The notes under the pieces: generated by a model
The model's database searches: none
Told to the model about the DNA's origin: nothing
What the model saw: only the letters and a program-made list of their open reading frames with translations
Assembly (NCBI GenBank): GCA_002421425.1
Contig: DIJZ01000024.1
Span: 1 to 64,000, forward strand
Origin: Caldifarciminota bacterium UBA5631
GTDB lineage: Bacteria; Hydrothermota; Hydrothermia; UBA1063
Direction of reading: 5' to 3'
DNA: 64,000 bases
In this document: positions 8,676-17,626 of the stretch, one piece after another
Position numbering within the stretch: the stretch's first letter is position 1
Layout: each line of letters opens with the position of its first letter
Position numbers and translations under genes: made by a program

Positions 8676-9044
8676 ATGGCAAAAATTGATGATGTGATGC
8701 AGGAATTCCTCGGAAACGTAGATGAAGTCCTCATGTCGATGATTGTAAATATGGACGATGCAATCCCAATTACCGGCCATACTACCGATGAATCTATTGA
8801 TGTCACAGTTCCTCTCGCATTCCTTACAGAAGTTGCAAGGAAAGCTATGTCAGCTACTGATAGTTCGGGTCTTGGTTCCTGTGAAGACGTTCTCTTAACC
8901 ACAAACGAGTATTTCATAATCATACGCATAATCCCTAATTCGAACTATGCGCATATTGTCGTTCTAACGAGAAAAGGAAACTGGGGAGTAACGAAAATTT
9001 TGATGGGTAAATTCGCGACGAAGTTCAGGGAAGCTTTACCTTAA
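8676..9044 (+). CDS. Roadblock/LC7-like (MglB-like) small protein
   Basis: A 122-residue soluble protein translated from a strong AAGGAGG site, directly behind pilT. Its alternating pattern (VLMSMIVNMDDAIPI, LAFLTEVARKAM, DVLLTTNEYFIIIRII, AHIVVLTRKGNWG) follows the roadblock/LC7 fold, in which a dimer forms a platform for small GTPases. In Myxococcus and Thermus the homologous MglB is the GAP for MglA. Placement between pilT and mglA supports a role in pilus polarity. The family call rests on pattern recognition only and the sequence is divergent. Confidence 0.55.
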   Translation: MAKIDDVMQEFLGNVDEVLMSMIVNMDDAIPITGHTTDESIDVTVPLAFLTEVARKAMSATDSSGLGSCEDVLLTTNEYFIIIRIIPNSNYAHIVVLTRKGNWGVTKILMGKFATKFREALP

Positions 9045-9124
9045 GAATTATAGAGAATATAGAACAATTTAAACCCTTCTTTTCTCTGATTATTAACTTT
9101 AATAAGCGCTGAATTAAATTTTAA

Positions 9125-9757
9125 TTATTTCTTTTGCTGCTGCTGTTGCTGATGAATCAGGAAGTTCAGTTGTTGCTGTCTTAAAGAATACTTAACTACT
9201 TCGTTGATCATTTGTTGAAGGCACTGAAATACACCCTTCCCCTCGGTAGCGATGGAGAGAACGTATGGATATTTGTAGATGTTAACTTTCTCCTCCATGA
9301 CCGGAACAGGAAGAGCATTTGGATCGTCTCTTTTGTTATACTGAACAATTATCGGAACTTTTTTAGTAGCAGACCACATCCCAAATTCCGTAAGGGAATC
9401 GTGCATTTCCTTGTATATCGCTATGTTTTCTTCAAATCTTTCTGGGTTCGAGTCAGCGACAAAAATAACTCCATCAGCACCCTTAAGGACCAGTTTCCTT
9501 GCTTGTTTATAGAATACTTGACCTGGAACAGTATAAAGGCTGAAGATCGTCTTATAGCCCTTTAATATAGGAAGTTCTAAGGGCAGTAGATCGAAAAATA
9601 GAGTTCTTTCTCCTTTGGTATCAATAGACAGAAGCTGCCCCTTTTTGCCTGAAAATCTCTCATAAATTCTCTTGATGTTTGTCGTTTTCCCGCTCAAACC
9701 AGGACCATAGTATACGATCTTGAACTTTATTTCGTGCTTTTTAAAGTCAATTAACAC
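9125..9757 (-). CDS. mglA: MglA-type small Ras-like GTPase with glutamine-rich tail
   Basis: A 210-residue GTPase with clear MglA marks: P-loop GPGLSGKT (residues 18-25), TLFFDLLPL (52-60), YTVPGQVFY (75-83), VADSNPERF and the base-specificity motif NKRD (141-144), then SIATEGKGVF. MglA sets the cell pole at which pili and motility machinery act. The last 20 residues are Gln-rich with a run of six Gln, unlike typical MglA. The start is a GTG with GGGGAG just upstream and TATAAT 17 nt before it. It lies downstream of the REC-roadblock gene. Confidence 0.93.
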   Translation of the reverse strand: MLIDFKKHEIKFKIVYYGPGLSGKTTNIKRIYERFSGKKGQLLSIDTKGERTLFFDLLPLELPILKGYKTIFSLYTVPGQVFYKQARKLVLKGADGVIFVADSNPERFEENIAIYKEMHDSLTEFGMWSATKKVPIIVQYNKRDDPNALPVPVMEEKVNIYKYPYVLSIATEGKGVFQCLQQMINEVVKYSLRQQQLNFLIHQQQQQQKK

Positions 9758-9798
9758 AAGAACTCCCCAGATAAATTATAATGTGATTCGAAGGAACT

Positions 9799-11256
9799 TT
9801 ACAGTACCTTTGCGATCTCTGTAATGAGCTCTTTGATCTTAATCTTCACCAGTGCAATCTTCATGCTCTTAACAGGGATAACTGCAACGATAATCAAACT
9901 GCCGTTCCTAGCGTCTGTAATGAGAATATGATACTTATCTGAAGCAAGAGTAATATCTTTTATCGTGCCAATTGATGTCCTGGAAGCAGATTGGATAATG
10001 TTCTTGAAAGCAGGTGCCCAAATCTTGAGTACCTGTGTGACACCCGTAGAAATCCGTTCTGAGATATTTAAAATGTTCCCTTCTCCATCAATGGCAACAA
10101 GGGCCTGAATGTCAGATATTTCTTTTACGACACTGGCACACTTATCTCGCAATTCCTGACTTAGTTTCGATGTTACAACTTTGGCTTCTTCTGAGGGTCC
10201 TTCGATTTTTCTTTCTGTGACATGTTCTATTTCCTGAACTGGAATCTCAATCTCTTCCCTTTCTAACTCCTCAGAGGCTGGGGCTACTTCCTTTTCTTCT
10301 TTCTCAGCATGTTCTTCAATTTTCTCAACATGAGAAACTTCCAGTGGAACCTCTTCACCCATACCCTCAAGCAAACTCTCAACTTCCTCTAAAGTCACCA
10401 CAGGCTCTTCTTTTTCCGGTTCTTCAATAGAAGGTTTGACTTCAGGAACTTCTTCTATCGGGACAACAAAACTCTCTTCCTCAATAGGAACTTCCGCCTT
10501 AGGTGCCTCTGCCTCCTCGGAAACTCCCTCATCTTTAAAGAGCTCCGAGAGTGCCTGTAGATCTATCCCAGATATTTCCTCCTGAACTGCTACCTCTTCA
10601 TCCTTTTGGACGGCAGCAGAGAGAAGCAAAGCGTGAAAAGGTTTTTCGATTTCCCTCTTAACCTTCGGGCTACCCCACTTTACTTTAAAGGAGCTATCCG
10701 GTTCCCTTAGTATCCTGTTGAATGCCTCTTCACCTCTTAATTTCCCTATGGAAGCATTAACTACCTCACCCTCCTCAAGGAAAATTTTTCCTTCTCCCTC
10801 AGAGGTATTTACCATTACTTCACAGGATTTGCCTTCCATCGATACAAGTTGCAGGAACTGTTGTAACGTAAGGTTCTTCAGTGTTTCTTCCTCTCCACCT
10901 TTCTCTTTCTCAACTATAACCCCAAGAATCTGGTCGAAATCAAAGGGTTTCTCCAAGTAGCTTATTGCACCTTTTGCCATTACGTCTTGCCTTATCTCGT
11001 CGGAACCATAGGCAGTCATAACGATCACTTTAATTTCTGGCTGTACTTTTCTGGTCTCCATGAGAAGCTCCACGCCGCTTAGACCCGGCATTCTAATATC
11101 CGTTATCAAAAAATCAAACTGTTTCTTCTTTATTTTCTCGAGGGCCTCAAGTCCGTTTGATGCCGTATCCACATCTATCTTATTTCGGCTAAGTTCTTCG
11201 GAAAGTCCCCAGAGAATGTCCTCTTCATCATCAACGATAAGAACCCTGATGGGCAT
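9799..11256 (-). CDS. Response regulator: REC + DUF4388 + acidic linker + roadblock domain
   Basis: A 485-residue fusion. Residues 1-120 are a receiver domain with acidic pocket DD at 9-10, phospho-acceptor D53 (ITDIRMPG) and the conserved Lys in YLEKPF. Residues about 128-215 match DUF4388 (LTLQQFLQLVSMEGKS, then GEVVNASIG). About 150 residues of Glu/Pro/Val-rich linker follow. Residues about 365-485 form a roadblock/LC7 domain (DIQALVAIDGEGNIL, YHILITDARNGSLIIVAVI). This suggests phosphorylation-gated interaction with the MglA encoded next. The gene starts 12 nt after the kinase, behind AAGGAGGTG. Confidence 0.85.
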   Translation of the reverse strand: MPIRVLIVDDEEDILWGLSEELSRNKIDVDTASNGLEALEKIKKKQFDFLITDIRMPGLSGVELLMETRKVQPEIKVIVMTAYGSDEIRQDVMAKGAISYLEKPFDFDQILGVIVEKEKGGEEETLKNLTLQQFLQLVSMEGKSCEVMVNTSEGEGKIFLEEGEVVNASIGKLRGEEAFNRILREPDSSFKVKWGSPKVKREIEKPFHALLLSAAVQKDEEVAVQEEISGIDLQALSELFKDEGVSEEAEAPKAEVPIEEESFVVPIEEVPEVKPSIEEPEKEEPVVTLEEVESLLEGMGEEVPLEVSHVEKIEEHAEKEEKEVAPASEELEREEIEIPVQEIEHVTERKIEGPSEEAKVVTSKLSQELRDKCASVVKEISDIQALVAIDGEGNILNISERISTGVTQVLKIWAPAFKNIIQSASRTSIGTIKDITLASDKYHILITDARNGSLIIVAVIPVKSMKIALVKIKIKELITEIAKVL

Positions 11257-11268
11257 AATTACACCTCC

Positions 11269-12651
11269 TTATCCTTTTTTCAAACAACCCATTGCTTCGG
11301 GTGTTATAGTATGAAAGTATAGCACAAAACTCGTGCCTTTTCCAACTTCTGAAAACACCCTAATCAAACCCTTGTTTTCCTTCACCATTTTGTCCACTAC
11401 ATATAGCCCAAGCCCCCATCCCTCAGCCTTCGTGGAGAAACCAAGGTTAAAAATCCTCTCAATATCTTCCTTCTTTATACCTGGTCCTGTATCTCTGACA
11501 GCTATTTCCAGAAAGTTGCTACCACAGTAAGGGCATCTCGTATCACTCCTCTTAGCAACAACCTGAATCTTACGTAACCCCCTGACATTCTTCATCGCAT
11601 CAATTGCATTCTGCACAAGATCGGAAAGGATCTGCTGGAAATGAACCTCATCGGCATATATAGAGTCATTTCCATCCTGGGCAAACTCAAAAATAATTCC
11701 ATTGTTAATAATGTCATTGCTCAGGAGGGATTTTACCCTATCAACGACCTTTTTCACGTTACACTTCTTGAATTCAGTGGGTTTGGTCTTTACTCTGCTA
11801 TAAAACGCCCTTACATGATGATTAATCTTATCGATATGCTTTATCATTCTATCGACCATTTCAAGGTGTACCGGCGAATCCAGTTGCCTCTTCAGGTTTA
11901 ATGCTGTGAATTTCAAAGGAGTAAGTAGATTTTTTATGTGATGAGTATAAATAGAAACCAGATCTACATATGAAAAATAACCCCCTGGTCCACCTGCAGA
12001 TTTTTCAAAATTCTTTTCTTCGGTAATATCCTTCAACTTGATAATATAGCCTTTCAATTCGGCCTGCTCCAGATGGTATACATTTACTCCCACATACTGC
12101 CCGGGAACATATTCCAGATCAATGTTTTTCTGACCGAGACGTATTCTCTCAATTAACTTATTTCCGAGACCAAAGGGCAGTTGTTCGAGATGAACAAAGG
12201 TGTGTCTCTGAAAATAACTTGAAATGAAATTGTTATGAAACAAAACTCTGAAGTCCTTGTCTACGACTATTATTCCAAAATCCAGGTAATCAAGTACGGC
12301 TTTTTCTGGCCCTTCAGACTCTTCCTTTTTCAGGAACAAGAATATCTTTTCACCAGAAGCAAAAAACGTCATTACGTAAGGAACGTAAGTGTTTTCTCTG
12401 CTCCTCAAAATCACCCTCTGTCCAAAGAAAATTCTGTTCGTAGCCTCATTTAGCTTCCTCTCCACTAAAGGTCTGACATGCCCCGCAACAAAATTCATGA
12501 AGTTATTGCTGAGGACCTCTTCTTCCGAATATCCAAGTGCCTTAATGCCATCACTTGCATAAAGAATGTATTTCTTTCCATCAAGAATAAGGTATATATC
12601 GGAACTTAATGAGAGTAACCTGTCTATTTCGCTGGTGCCAACAATTTCCAT
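11269..12651 (-). CDS. PAS-domain sensor histidine kinase with CPYC insertion
   Basis: A 460-residue cytoplasmic kinase; no membrane segment is visible. A PAS domain spans about residues 5-110, with a second PAS-like unit at about 115-212 ending in the typical LKDITEEK. The His box is THHIKNLLTPLK (H237/H238), the N box has N348, G1 is DTGPG (387-391) and G2 is GWGLGL (411-416). Between the N and G1 boxes is an unusual CPYCG (C373, C376), suggesting metal or redox control. Its presumed partner is the REC-DUF4388-roadblock protein directly downstream. It sits 9 nt after the FIST gene. Confidence 0.9.
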   Translation of the reverse strand: MEIVGTSEIDRLLSLSSDIYLILDGKKYILYASDGIKALGYSEEEVLSNNFMNFVAGHVRPLVERKLNEATNRIFFGQRVILRSRENTYVPYVMTFFASGEKIFLFLKKEESEGPEKAVLDYLDFGIIVVDKDFRVLFHNNFISSYFQRHTFVHLEQLPFGLGNKLIERIRLGQKNIDLEYVPGQYVGVNVYHLEQAELKGYIIKLKDITEEKNFEKSAGGPGGYFSYVDLVSIYTHHIKNLLTPLKFTALNLKRQLDSPVHLEMVDRMIKHIDKINHHVRAFYSRVKTKPTEFKKCNVKKVVDRVKSLLSNDIINNGIIFEFAQDGNDSIYADEVHFQQILSDLVQNAIDAMKNVRGLRKIQVVAKRSDTRCPYCGSNFLEIAVRDTGPGIKKEDIERIFNLGFSTKAEGWGLGLYVVDKMVKENKGLIRVFSEVGKGTSFVLYFHTITPEAMGCLKKG

Positions 12652-12660
12652 TAATATAAC

Positions 12661-13941
12661 CTATTCAGATAAGATCTGCAGCGCAAAGGAGGAATTATGA
12701 AACCATTTATACTCTGGTTTAGGCCTCAAGAATTCGCCAAAAGTCGTAAATCCAATAACAGGAACTGCAAGTTTCCTCTGAAACAAGTTCACCTCAGAGA
12801 AGAAATCCGCCCCAAGAGAAAAATAGCGATGAAGGCTCTCCATTACAATCGCACCAAGGGGTTTATGTTGATCAACATAAGTAAAAGCTTCATCTATACT
12901 CTGAGATACTGCTTCCGTCATCCTGTCTTTTCTCGCTTCCATTAACCAAACTGTTGAATTCTCTGGTATGTCTCCCGCTAACTTGATCCCACCTTCTCTC
13001 GTAATCCCGACAGCAATCCTCACTTTTGGATATTTTGGAAAATTCGGATCTGGAACCCCAAACTGGTATCTACCAAGAAATTGTGTAGGATCTTTAATAA
13101 TTTCTGCCTCTGATATTCCTTTCTTAACGAGGAACTCTTTCCAGACCTCAAAGGCAGGGCGGTCATCCAGGTGATATATTATGTTTCCGCCAACTTTTGT
13201 GGCTCTCTTGGGAACTATCGGATGCAGACCGTGACCGTATCCCATAGCTGCTGGATTCTTCGAATAAATCCCAATGCATACGATTCCACCGTTTACAACC
13301 TGGTTGGCAACGTGTAACTGACATTCCTTCGATAGCTCGGCAAAATCTAAAATTCCTCCATAGAACGAAATACCCGGGTCATACCTGTCTACAATCCTTG
13401 ACAACTCGGTGACAAGGACATCTCCATTAATGTATGAATCCATTAACAGGAAAAGATTTAAGAATTCGTAACCTTCTGCTTTTCTTGCCCTGATCTGGTC
13501 GAGTATGGGTAAGCACGCCTTTTCCAGCGCAGAGTGAAGGCCCTGGTGTATATTAGCACCAAAAGAGTATATAATCCTGAAAGAATCACTCTTCACTACA
13601 GCAGCAATCACTCCTGAAGATACTATCTGCCCCTCATTAAAGATCACTCCGAGCGTCTTTACACCAACGTAAGGCACATCCTTTCCAACAGATTGCAGCA
13701 CGCCTTTTACAACAGGTTCAAGTTCATAACCAGCCGTTGCACCAATCAGAACAAAATCTGGTTTTGCCCTTGAAAGTTTTTCCCACGCACTCTTACCAGC
13801 TTGAACTCCAGCCTTCCAGGGCGAGGGATCTTCTGAAATACCAGTAGTCATTCCAGTCACATAAATAGGCCGTTCAGATGTTACTTCCCCCTCTGCCCCT
13901 TTACCCACGCCTATTTTAGGGGCAGTAGGTTCTCTTTGCAT
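12661..13941 (-). CDS. FIST-domain (FIST_N/FIST_C) sensory protein
   Basis: A 426-residue protein of the FIST family, proposed small-ligand sensors usually linked to histidine kinases or chemoreceptors. The FIST_N part shows KPDFVLIGATAGYE and GVKTLGVIFNEGQIVSSGVIAAVV; the FIST_C part ends with VPVIGFTTFGEFLRP. It heads an operon that continues into the PAS kinase, REC-roadblock protein and MglA. FIST_C is believed to bind amino-acid-like ligands, but no ligand can be deduced here. The ATG at 13941 follows GGTGG; a likely promoter TTGACT-17-TATTAA lies farther upstream near 14000-14030. Confidence 0.88.
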   Translation of the reverse strand: MQREPTAPKIGVGKGAEGEVTSERPIYVTGMTTGISEDPSPWKAGVQAGKSAWEKLSRAKPDFVLIGATAGYELEPVVKGVLQSVGKDVPYVGVKTLGVIFNEGQIVSSGVIAAVVKSDSFRIIYSFGANIHQGLHSALEKACLPILDQIRARKAEGYEFLNLFLLMDSYINGDVLVTELSRIVDRYDPGISFYGGILDFAELSKECQLHVANQVVNGGIVCIGIYSKNPAAMGYGHGLHPIVPKRATKVGGNIIYHLDDRPAFEVWKEFLVKKGISEAEIIKDPTQFLGRYQFGVPDPNFPKYPKVRIAVGITREGGIKLAGDIPENSTVWLMEARKDRMTEAVSQSIDEAFTYVDQHKPLGAIVMESLHRYFSLGADFFSEVNLFQRKLAVPVIGFTTFGEFLRPKPEYKWFHNSSFALQILSE

Positions 13942-14044
13942 TTTCTTCCACCAATCATCGTTCAGGAAAATTTTCTAATCCTCCTTTTAGTCACTCTATA
14001 TTAATAAAGCAAATTCAGTCAAAAGTCAAGAAGTCCCGTTTGTT

Positions 14045-16540
14045 TTATTTATTTGACGCGGAAAGCCAGCTGTCCCCCACTCCAATCTCTACTCTCAGAG
14101 GGACACTAAGAGTTACATTTGCTTCCATTTTTTCCTTCACTATTTCCTTAGCTGCCTCTACCTCTGTCTCGGGCACTTCCAGGAGCAATTCATCGTGAAC
14201 CTGCAATATTATGCGGGAATTCATCGATTTTCTTTTAAACTCCTCATATATTTCTACCATACCGAGCTTGATAATATCGGCAGCCGTCCCCTGAATAGGC
14301 GTATTGATGGCGATTCTTCTACCCTGTTCAAATAGATTTGGGTCTCCAGAATTCAAATACGGAATACGGCGTATCCTACCGAATAGTGTCTTCACGAAAC
14401 CGTTCTTCTGTGCGAAATCGACATTCAGCTGAATCCACTTCATTACACCCGGGAAAGATGCAAAGAAGTTTTGAATAATTGCCTCTGCCTCACTTTGAGT
14501 CACATTTAATTCTTTGGCAAGTCCGTAGGGAGAAATGCCATAAATAATTCCAAAGTTTACGGTTTTTGCTTTCCTCCTCTCACTTTCTGTGATCTCCTGG
14601 ATCCGTTTGCGAAAAATATAGGAGGCAGTCATAGAATGAACATCCAGATTATTCTCAAAGATCTCCTTAAGATTCTTATCTCCCGAAAAATGAGCAAGGA
14701 TTCGCAGCTCAATCTGAGAGTAGTCAGCGGTCATAATCTTGTAACCCTTTTCAGGTACAATAATGTCCCTAACACTTCTTCCAAGTTCTGACCTCACAGG
14801 GATAGTCTGAAAGTTTGGATTTACGCAGGAAATCCTTCCCGTTGCTGCGCCTACCTGATTGTACGTAGGAAAAATCCGGTGACTCTTTTGATCCACGAGG
14901 TTTATAAACGCGTCAACATAGGCACTCTTCAGTTTAAAAACCTCCCTGTAATCGAGGATCGCTGCAGGAAGGGGATGAATCTCGGCGAGTTTTGCGAGAG
15001 TCTCCTCATCAGTAGAGTATCCTGTTTTTGTCTTCTTCACGGGCTTCAATTTATGCTTCGTAAAAAGGACTTCTGCGATCTGCTTGGGTGAATTAATGTT
15101 AAACTTCGTTCCCGCCAAATCGTAAATCTTCTCCTTAATCTCCTCTAGATTTCTGGCCATCTCTTCGCTCATTTTTTCTATTTTGTCGACATCAATCTTA
15201 ATTCCAACTTCTTCCATATCCGCAAGGACTTTCTGGAGTGGGAGTTCGATCTTCTCCAGAACTTCCTGAAGGCACCACCGCTGAATTTCCTTTTGAAGTA
15301 AATTATAGGCAATTCTAGAGGCAGCGCAAATCTCTGCGACCCTTCGTTCTTCGTTATCCCGAGAAAGTCCGATACCTGAATATTCGAGAAAAATTGTCTC
15401 CGGGTCGAATTTTGGTCTATCACTGTCAAGCAAAAATGCGGAAATCAGAATATCAAAATCAAAATGAATGGTCTTCTTTATTTTTTTGAACTGCTTCTTC
15501 GTTTCGAAGGATATAATTCTACCACGGAATTTGTCAAGGAATTGAATACCAGCATCTAGAGGAATCCTGTAGACCACCTTTCCATTAGAAGAAATTAAGA
15601 CATTTTCATTGAAACATTCAACAGAAATTACCTCTGCATTCAGCAAATCCATAGGAATGAATGTTGTTTCAACCAACTCTACACTGGGTTTTTGAGCAAT
15701 TTCTCGCATAAGTGAGTAAAATTCCATTTCACCAAAAACCTTGAAAAGCTTCTCCTTATTCCACTCCCTGACTCTTAAATCCTCTAGATCGAATTCTATT
15801 GGGATGTTATCCCTGAGTTTAACAAGGCTAAGTGCCTCAAAGAACCTATCCTTGTAGGACTTTATGTGTTCAATTATCTCGTCTTTTACGTCAGGACTTT
15901 CCATCCTTTCAATGATGTTTCCATAGTTTCTTATGAGTTCTGCAGCAGTTTTTTCTCCTATGCCCGGGATTCCCGGGACGTTATCAATCTTATCACCTGT
16001 TAGAGCAAGAAGAATCGGAATGTCCTGAGGTTTAACACCAAACCTATCTTCAATGTCTTTTTCAGTTAGAATCTTAACTTCTCCCTGCCTCGTGTCAACG
16101 ATTTTTATGCGCTCACTCACAAGCTGAAAAAGATCTTTATCCAAAGAAGCAATGAAGACCTCCATTCCCCGTCGTTCAGCCTCTTTACCGAGAGAAGCAA
16201 TCACATCATCAGCTTCCACCTCAGGAATTTCAAATCTCTTTATGTTGAATCCATCAAGTATTTCTTTAATATAGGACAACTGTATTACAAGGTCAAGAGG
16301 TGTCTTTGGCCTCTGGGCCTTATAGTCTTCAAAGATCTCGTGCCGGAAAGTTTTACCCTTTGCATCAAATATAACAGCAATATGTGTCGGCTTTATCTCA
16401 TTCAGGAGCTTGAGCAAAGAGTTTGTAAAAGCGTAGGGCGCACTGGTTTTGATTCCCTTGCTACTTATGAGTGGTTTGTCTTTAAATGCAAAATAGGATC
16501 TGTAAGCCAGCGAAGCACCATCAATCAAGAGTAATCTCAT
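14045..16540 (-). CDS. polA: DNA polymerase I
   Basis: An 831-residue family A polymerase. The N-terminal 5' nuclease (residues 1-260) starts MRLLLIDGASLAYRSYFA and contains the ADDVIASL and TGDKIDNVPGIPGIGEKTA signatures. The central 3'-5' exonuclease region is short and lacks the usual DED catalytic residues, as in Taq-type enzymes, so proofreading is probably absent. Polymerase motifs A (DYSQIELRILAHFSGD), B (RRKAKTVNFGIIYG) and C (QVHDELLLE) are intact. TATAAT stands 6 nt before the ATG with no ribosome site, indicating its own leaderless promoter behind the b561-like gene. Confidence 0.98.
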   Translation of the reverse strand: MRLLLIDGASLAYRSYFAFKDKPLISSKGIKTSAPYAFTNSLLKLLNEIKPTHIAVIFDAKGKTFRHEIFEDYKAQRPKTPLDLVIQLSYIKEILDGFNIKRFEIPEVEADDVIASLGKEAERRGMEVFIASLDKDLFQLVSERIKIVDTRQGEVKILTEKDIEDRFGVKPQDIPILLALTGDKIDNVPGIPGIGEKTAAELIRNYGNIIERMESPDVKDEIIEHIKSYKDRFFEALSLVKLRDNIPIEFDLEDLRVREWNKEKLFKVFGEMEFYSLMREIAQKPSVELVETTFIPMDLLNAEVISVECFNENVLISSNGKVVYRIPLDAGIQFLDKFRGRIISFETKKQFKKIKKTIHFDFDILISAFLLDSDRPKFDPETIFLEYSGIGLSRDNEERRVAEICAASRIAYNLLQKEIQRWCLQEVLEKIELPLQKVLADMEEVGIKIDVDKIEKMSEEMARNLEEIKEKIYDLAGTKFNINSPKQIAEVLFTKHKLKPVKKTKTGYSTDEETLAKLAEIHPLPAAILDYREVFKLKSAYVDAFINLVDQKSHRIFPTYNQVGAATGRISCVNPNFQTIPVRSELGRSVRDIIVPEKGYKIMTADYSQIELRILAHFSGDKNLKEIFENNLDVHSMTASYIFRKRIQEITESERRKAKTVNFGIIYGISPYGLAKELNVTQSEAEAIIQNFFASFPGVMKWIQLNVDFAQKNGFVKTLFGRIRRIPYLNSGDPNLFEQGRRIAINTPIQGTAADIIKLGMVEIYEEFKRKSMNSRIILQVHDELLLEVPETEVEAAKEIVKEKMEANVTLSVPLRVEIGVGDSWLSASNK

Positions 16541-16546
16541 AAAAAT

Positions 16547-16552
16547 ATTATA
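16547..16552 (-). promoter_or_regulatory. -10 box of polA (leaderless start)
   Basis: TATAAT on the minus strand at 16547-16552 is followed by ATTTTT and the polA ATG at 16540. No TTGNNN is found at the expected -35 distance, so this promoter rests on the -10 box and its conserved 6-nt spacing to ATG. Confidence 0.5.
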
Positions 16553-16575
16553 AAGTCTTGATCACAATCACTATT

Positions 16576-16929
16576 TTAATTGAAAAACCTGCTTTTTAGG
16601 AGTCCATAAAAAATCTGGGCTGCAACAAGCGAAATTGCAAGGATTCCGTAAATTCTGTGAACATTTCTACTCAACTTTCTTCTTCTGAAAAGAATCCCAC
16701 TGAGCAACGTAAAGGAAACGTATATGTATATAGCTAATCCAAGAATGCAATGAACATTCGCTAAACCCCTAAAGAGAACGAGCATAAAACCTACCGCAAA
16801 GGTCATCAGTACAATTGTTACAAAAATAAAGAAATGGTGCCTTCTTAGATTGTGCCTCTTCGCAAAGATAACTGCCATAATTACCGAAAACAACGCTAAC
16901 AAATTTGCTACCAGATGAAGGACAATCAA
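16576..16929 (-). CDS. Four-helix b561-like membrane protein with conserved histidines
   Basis: A 117-residue membrane protein with four hydrophobic helices. Histidines occur at helix ends in patterns typical of heme-b proteins: IVLHLVANLL, RRHHFFIF, NVHCILGLAI and NVHRIYGILA. This resembles the core of cytochrome b561/DUF420-like proteins. I place the start at TTG 16929, directly after GGGAGGTGA; a longer upstream reading would overlap the DOMON gene. It follows the DOMON gene at once, so the two likely form a trans-membrane electron-transfer pair. Heme binding is inferred, not shown. Confidence 0.6.
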   Translation of the reverse strand: MIVLHLVANLLALFSVIMAVIFAKRHNLRRHHFFIFVTIVLMTFAVGFMLVLFRGLANVHCILGLAIYIYVSFTLLSGILFRRRKLSRNVHRIYGILAISLVAAQIFYGLLKSRFFN

Positions 16930-16933
16930 GATA

Positions 16934-17512
16934 TCACCTCCCAATCTGAATTGTAGTTGAACCCTTGAACACATCGTGCTTTCTTTTCAGATTGCTGTCC
17001 CTGGCAGAGGCAAAGATGATTTTAACCTTTTTCCCCTCAGCAACGGGCCTGTCAAAGGGATCTCTGGTATCAAGGAGCCTTTTGAACTCCACCACTACAT
17101 ATAGAGAATCTCTTTTCCCAGCTGAAACAATCAAATCCTCCCTCCCTCCAAAATCGGTATCTGCCTTGTGAGGACCGTAGATTCCTCTGGAATATGCATC
17201 TATGATCTTCACCTTACTCCCTTCGTCATATGCAATAATCATATCCGCACCTTTCATTGCCACCTCGGGATCTATTCCGAGACCGACCCATCCCTTGCTT
17301 TTCACCTTTACTGCAGCATAGATATAAAGGCTATCGATAAAATAGTAAAAAAAGAATTCACCCGGTTTCAGTTCCACAACATACTTGTATTCAGTTTTTC
17401 CAATAATGCCATCAGCCTTCCAGCCAGCCCCATTGCCCTCCTGTCCCCAGGATAATGAACATGTTGCAGCACACAAAATATACATAGTTACCTTTCTCAG
17501 GTCCACTCTCAT
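16934..17512 (-). CDS. Secreted DOMON-domain protein (heme- or sugar-binding type)
   Basis: A 192-residue exported protein with a signal peptide at about residues 1-23 (cleavage near LSWGQ). The rest fits a DOMON beta-sandwich: GWVGLGIDPEVAMKGADMIIAY is the hallmark core strand pair, followed by VKIIDAYSRGIYGPHKADTDFGGREDL. DOMON domains of this type bind heme b or cofactors and are often fused to cytochrome b561 (CYBDOM). Here the membrane part is the separate gene immediately downstream. The start is ATG 17512 behind GAGGAGG. Divergent from the barrel gene at 17627. Confidence 0.7.
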   Translation of the reverse strand: MRVDLRKVTMYILCAATCSLSWGQEGNGAGWKADGIIGKTEYKYVVELKPGEFFFYYFIDSLYIYAAVKVKSKGWVGLGIDPEVAMKGADMIIAYDEGSKVKIIDAYSRGIYGPHKADTDFGGREDLIVSAGKRDSLYVVVEFKRLLDTRDPFDRPVAEGKKVKIIFASARDSNLKRKHDVFKGSTTIQIGR

Positions 17513-17626
17513 ACTTCCTCCTCAATATTGATACTAATTTTAAAGCACAGACCAAGACTTCATTTGAAAAAGAAAAAAGGCACGGAACGTATAACTTTCC
17601 CTGTATTGCATTATACTTATATTACT

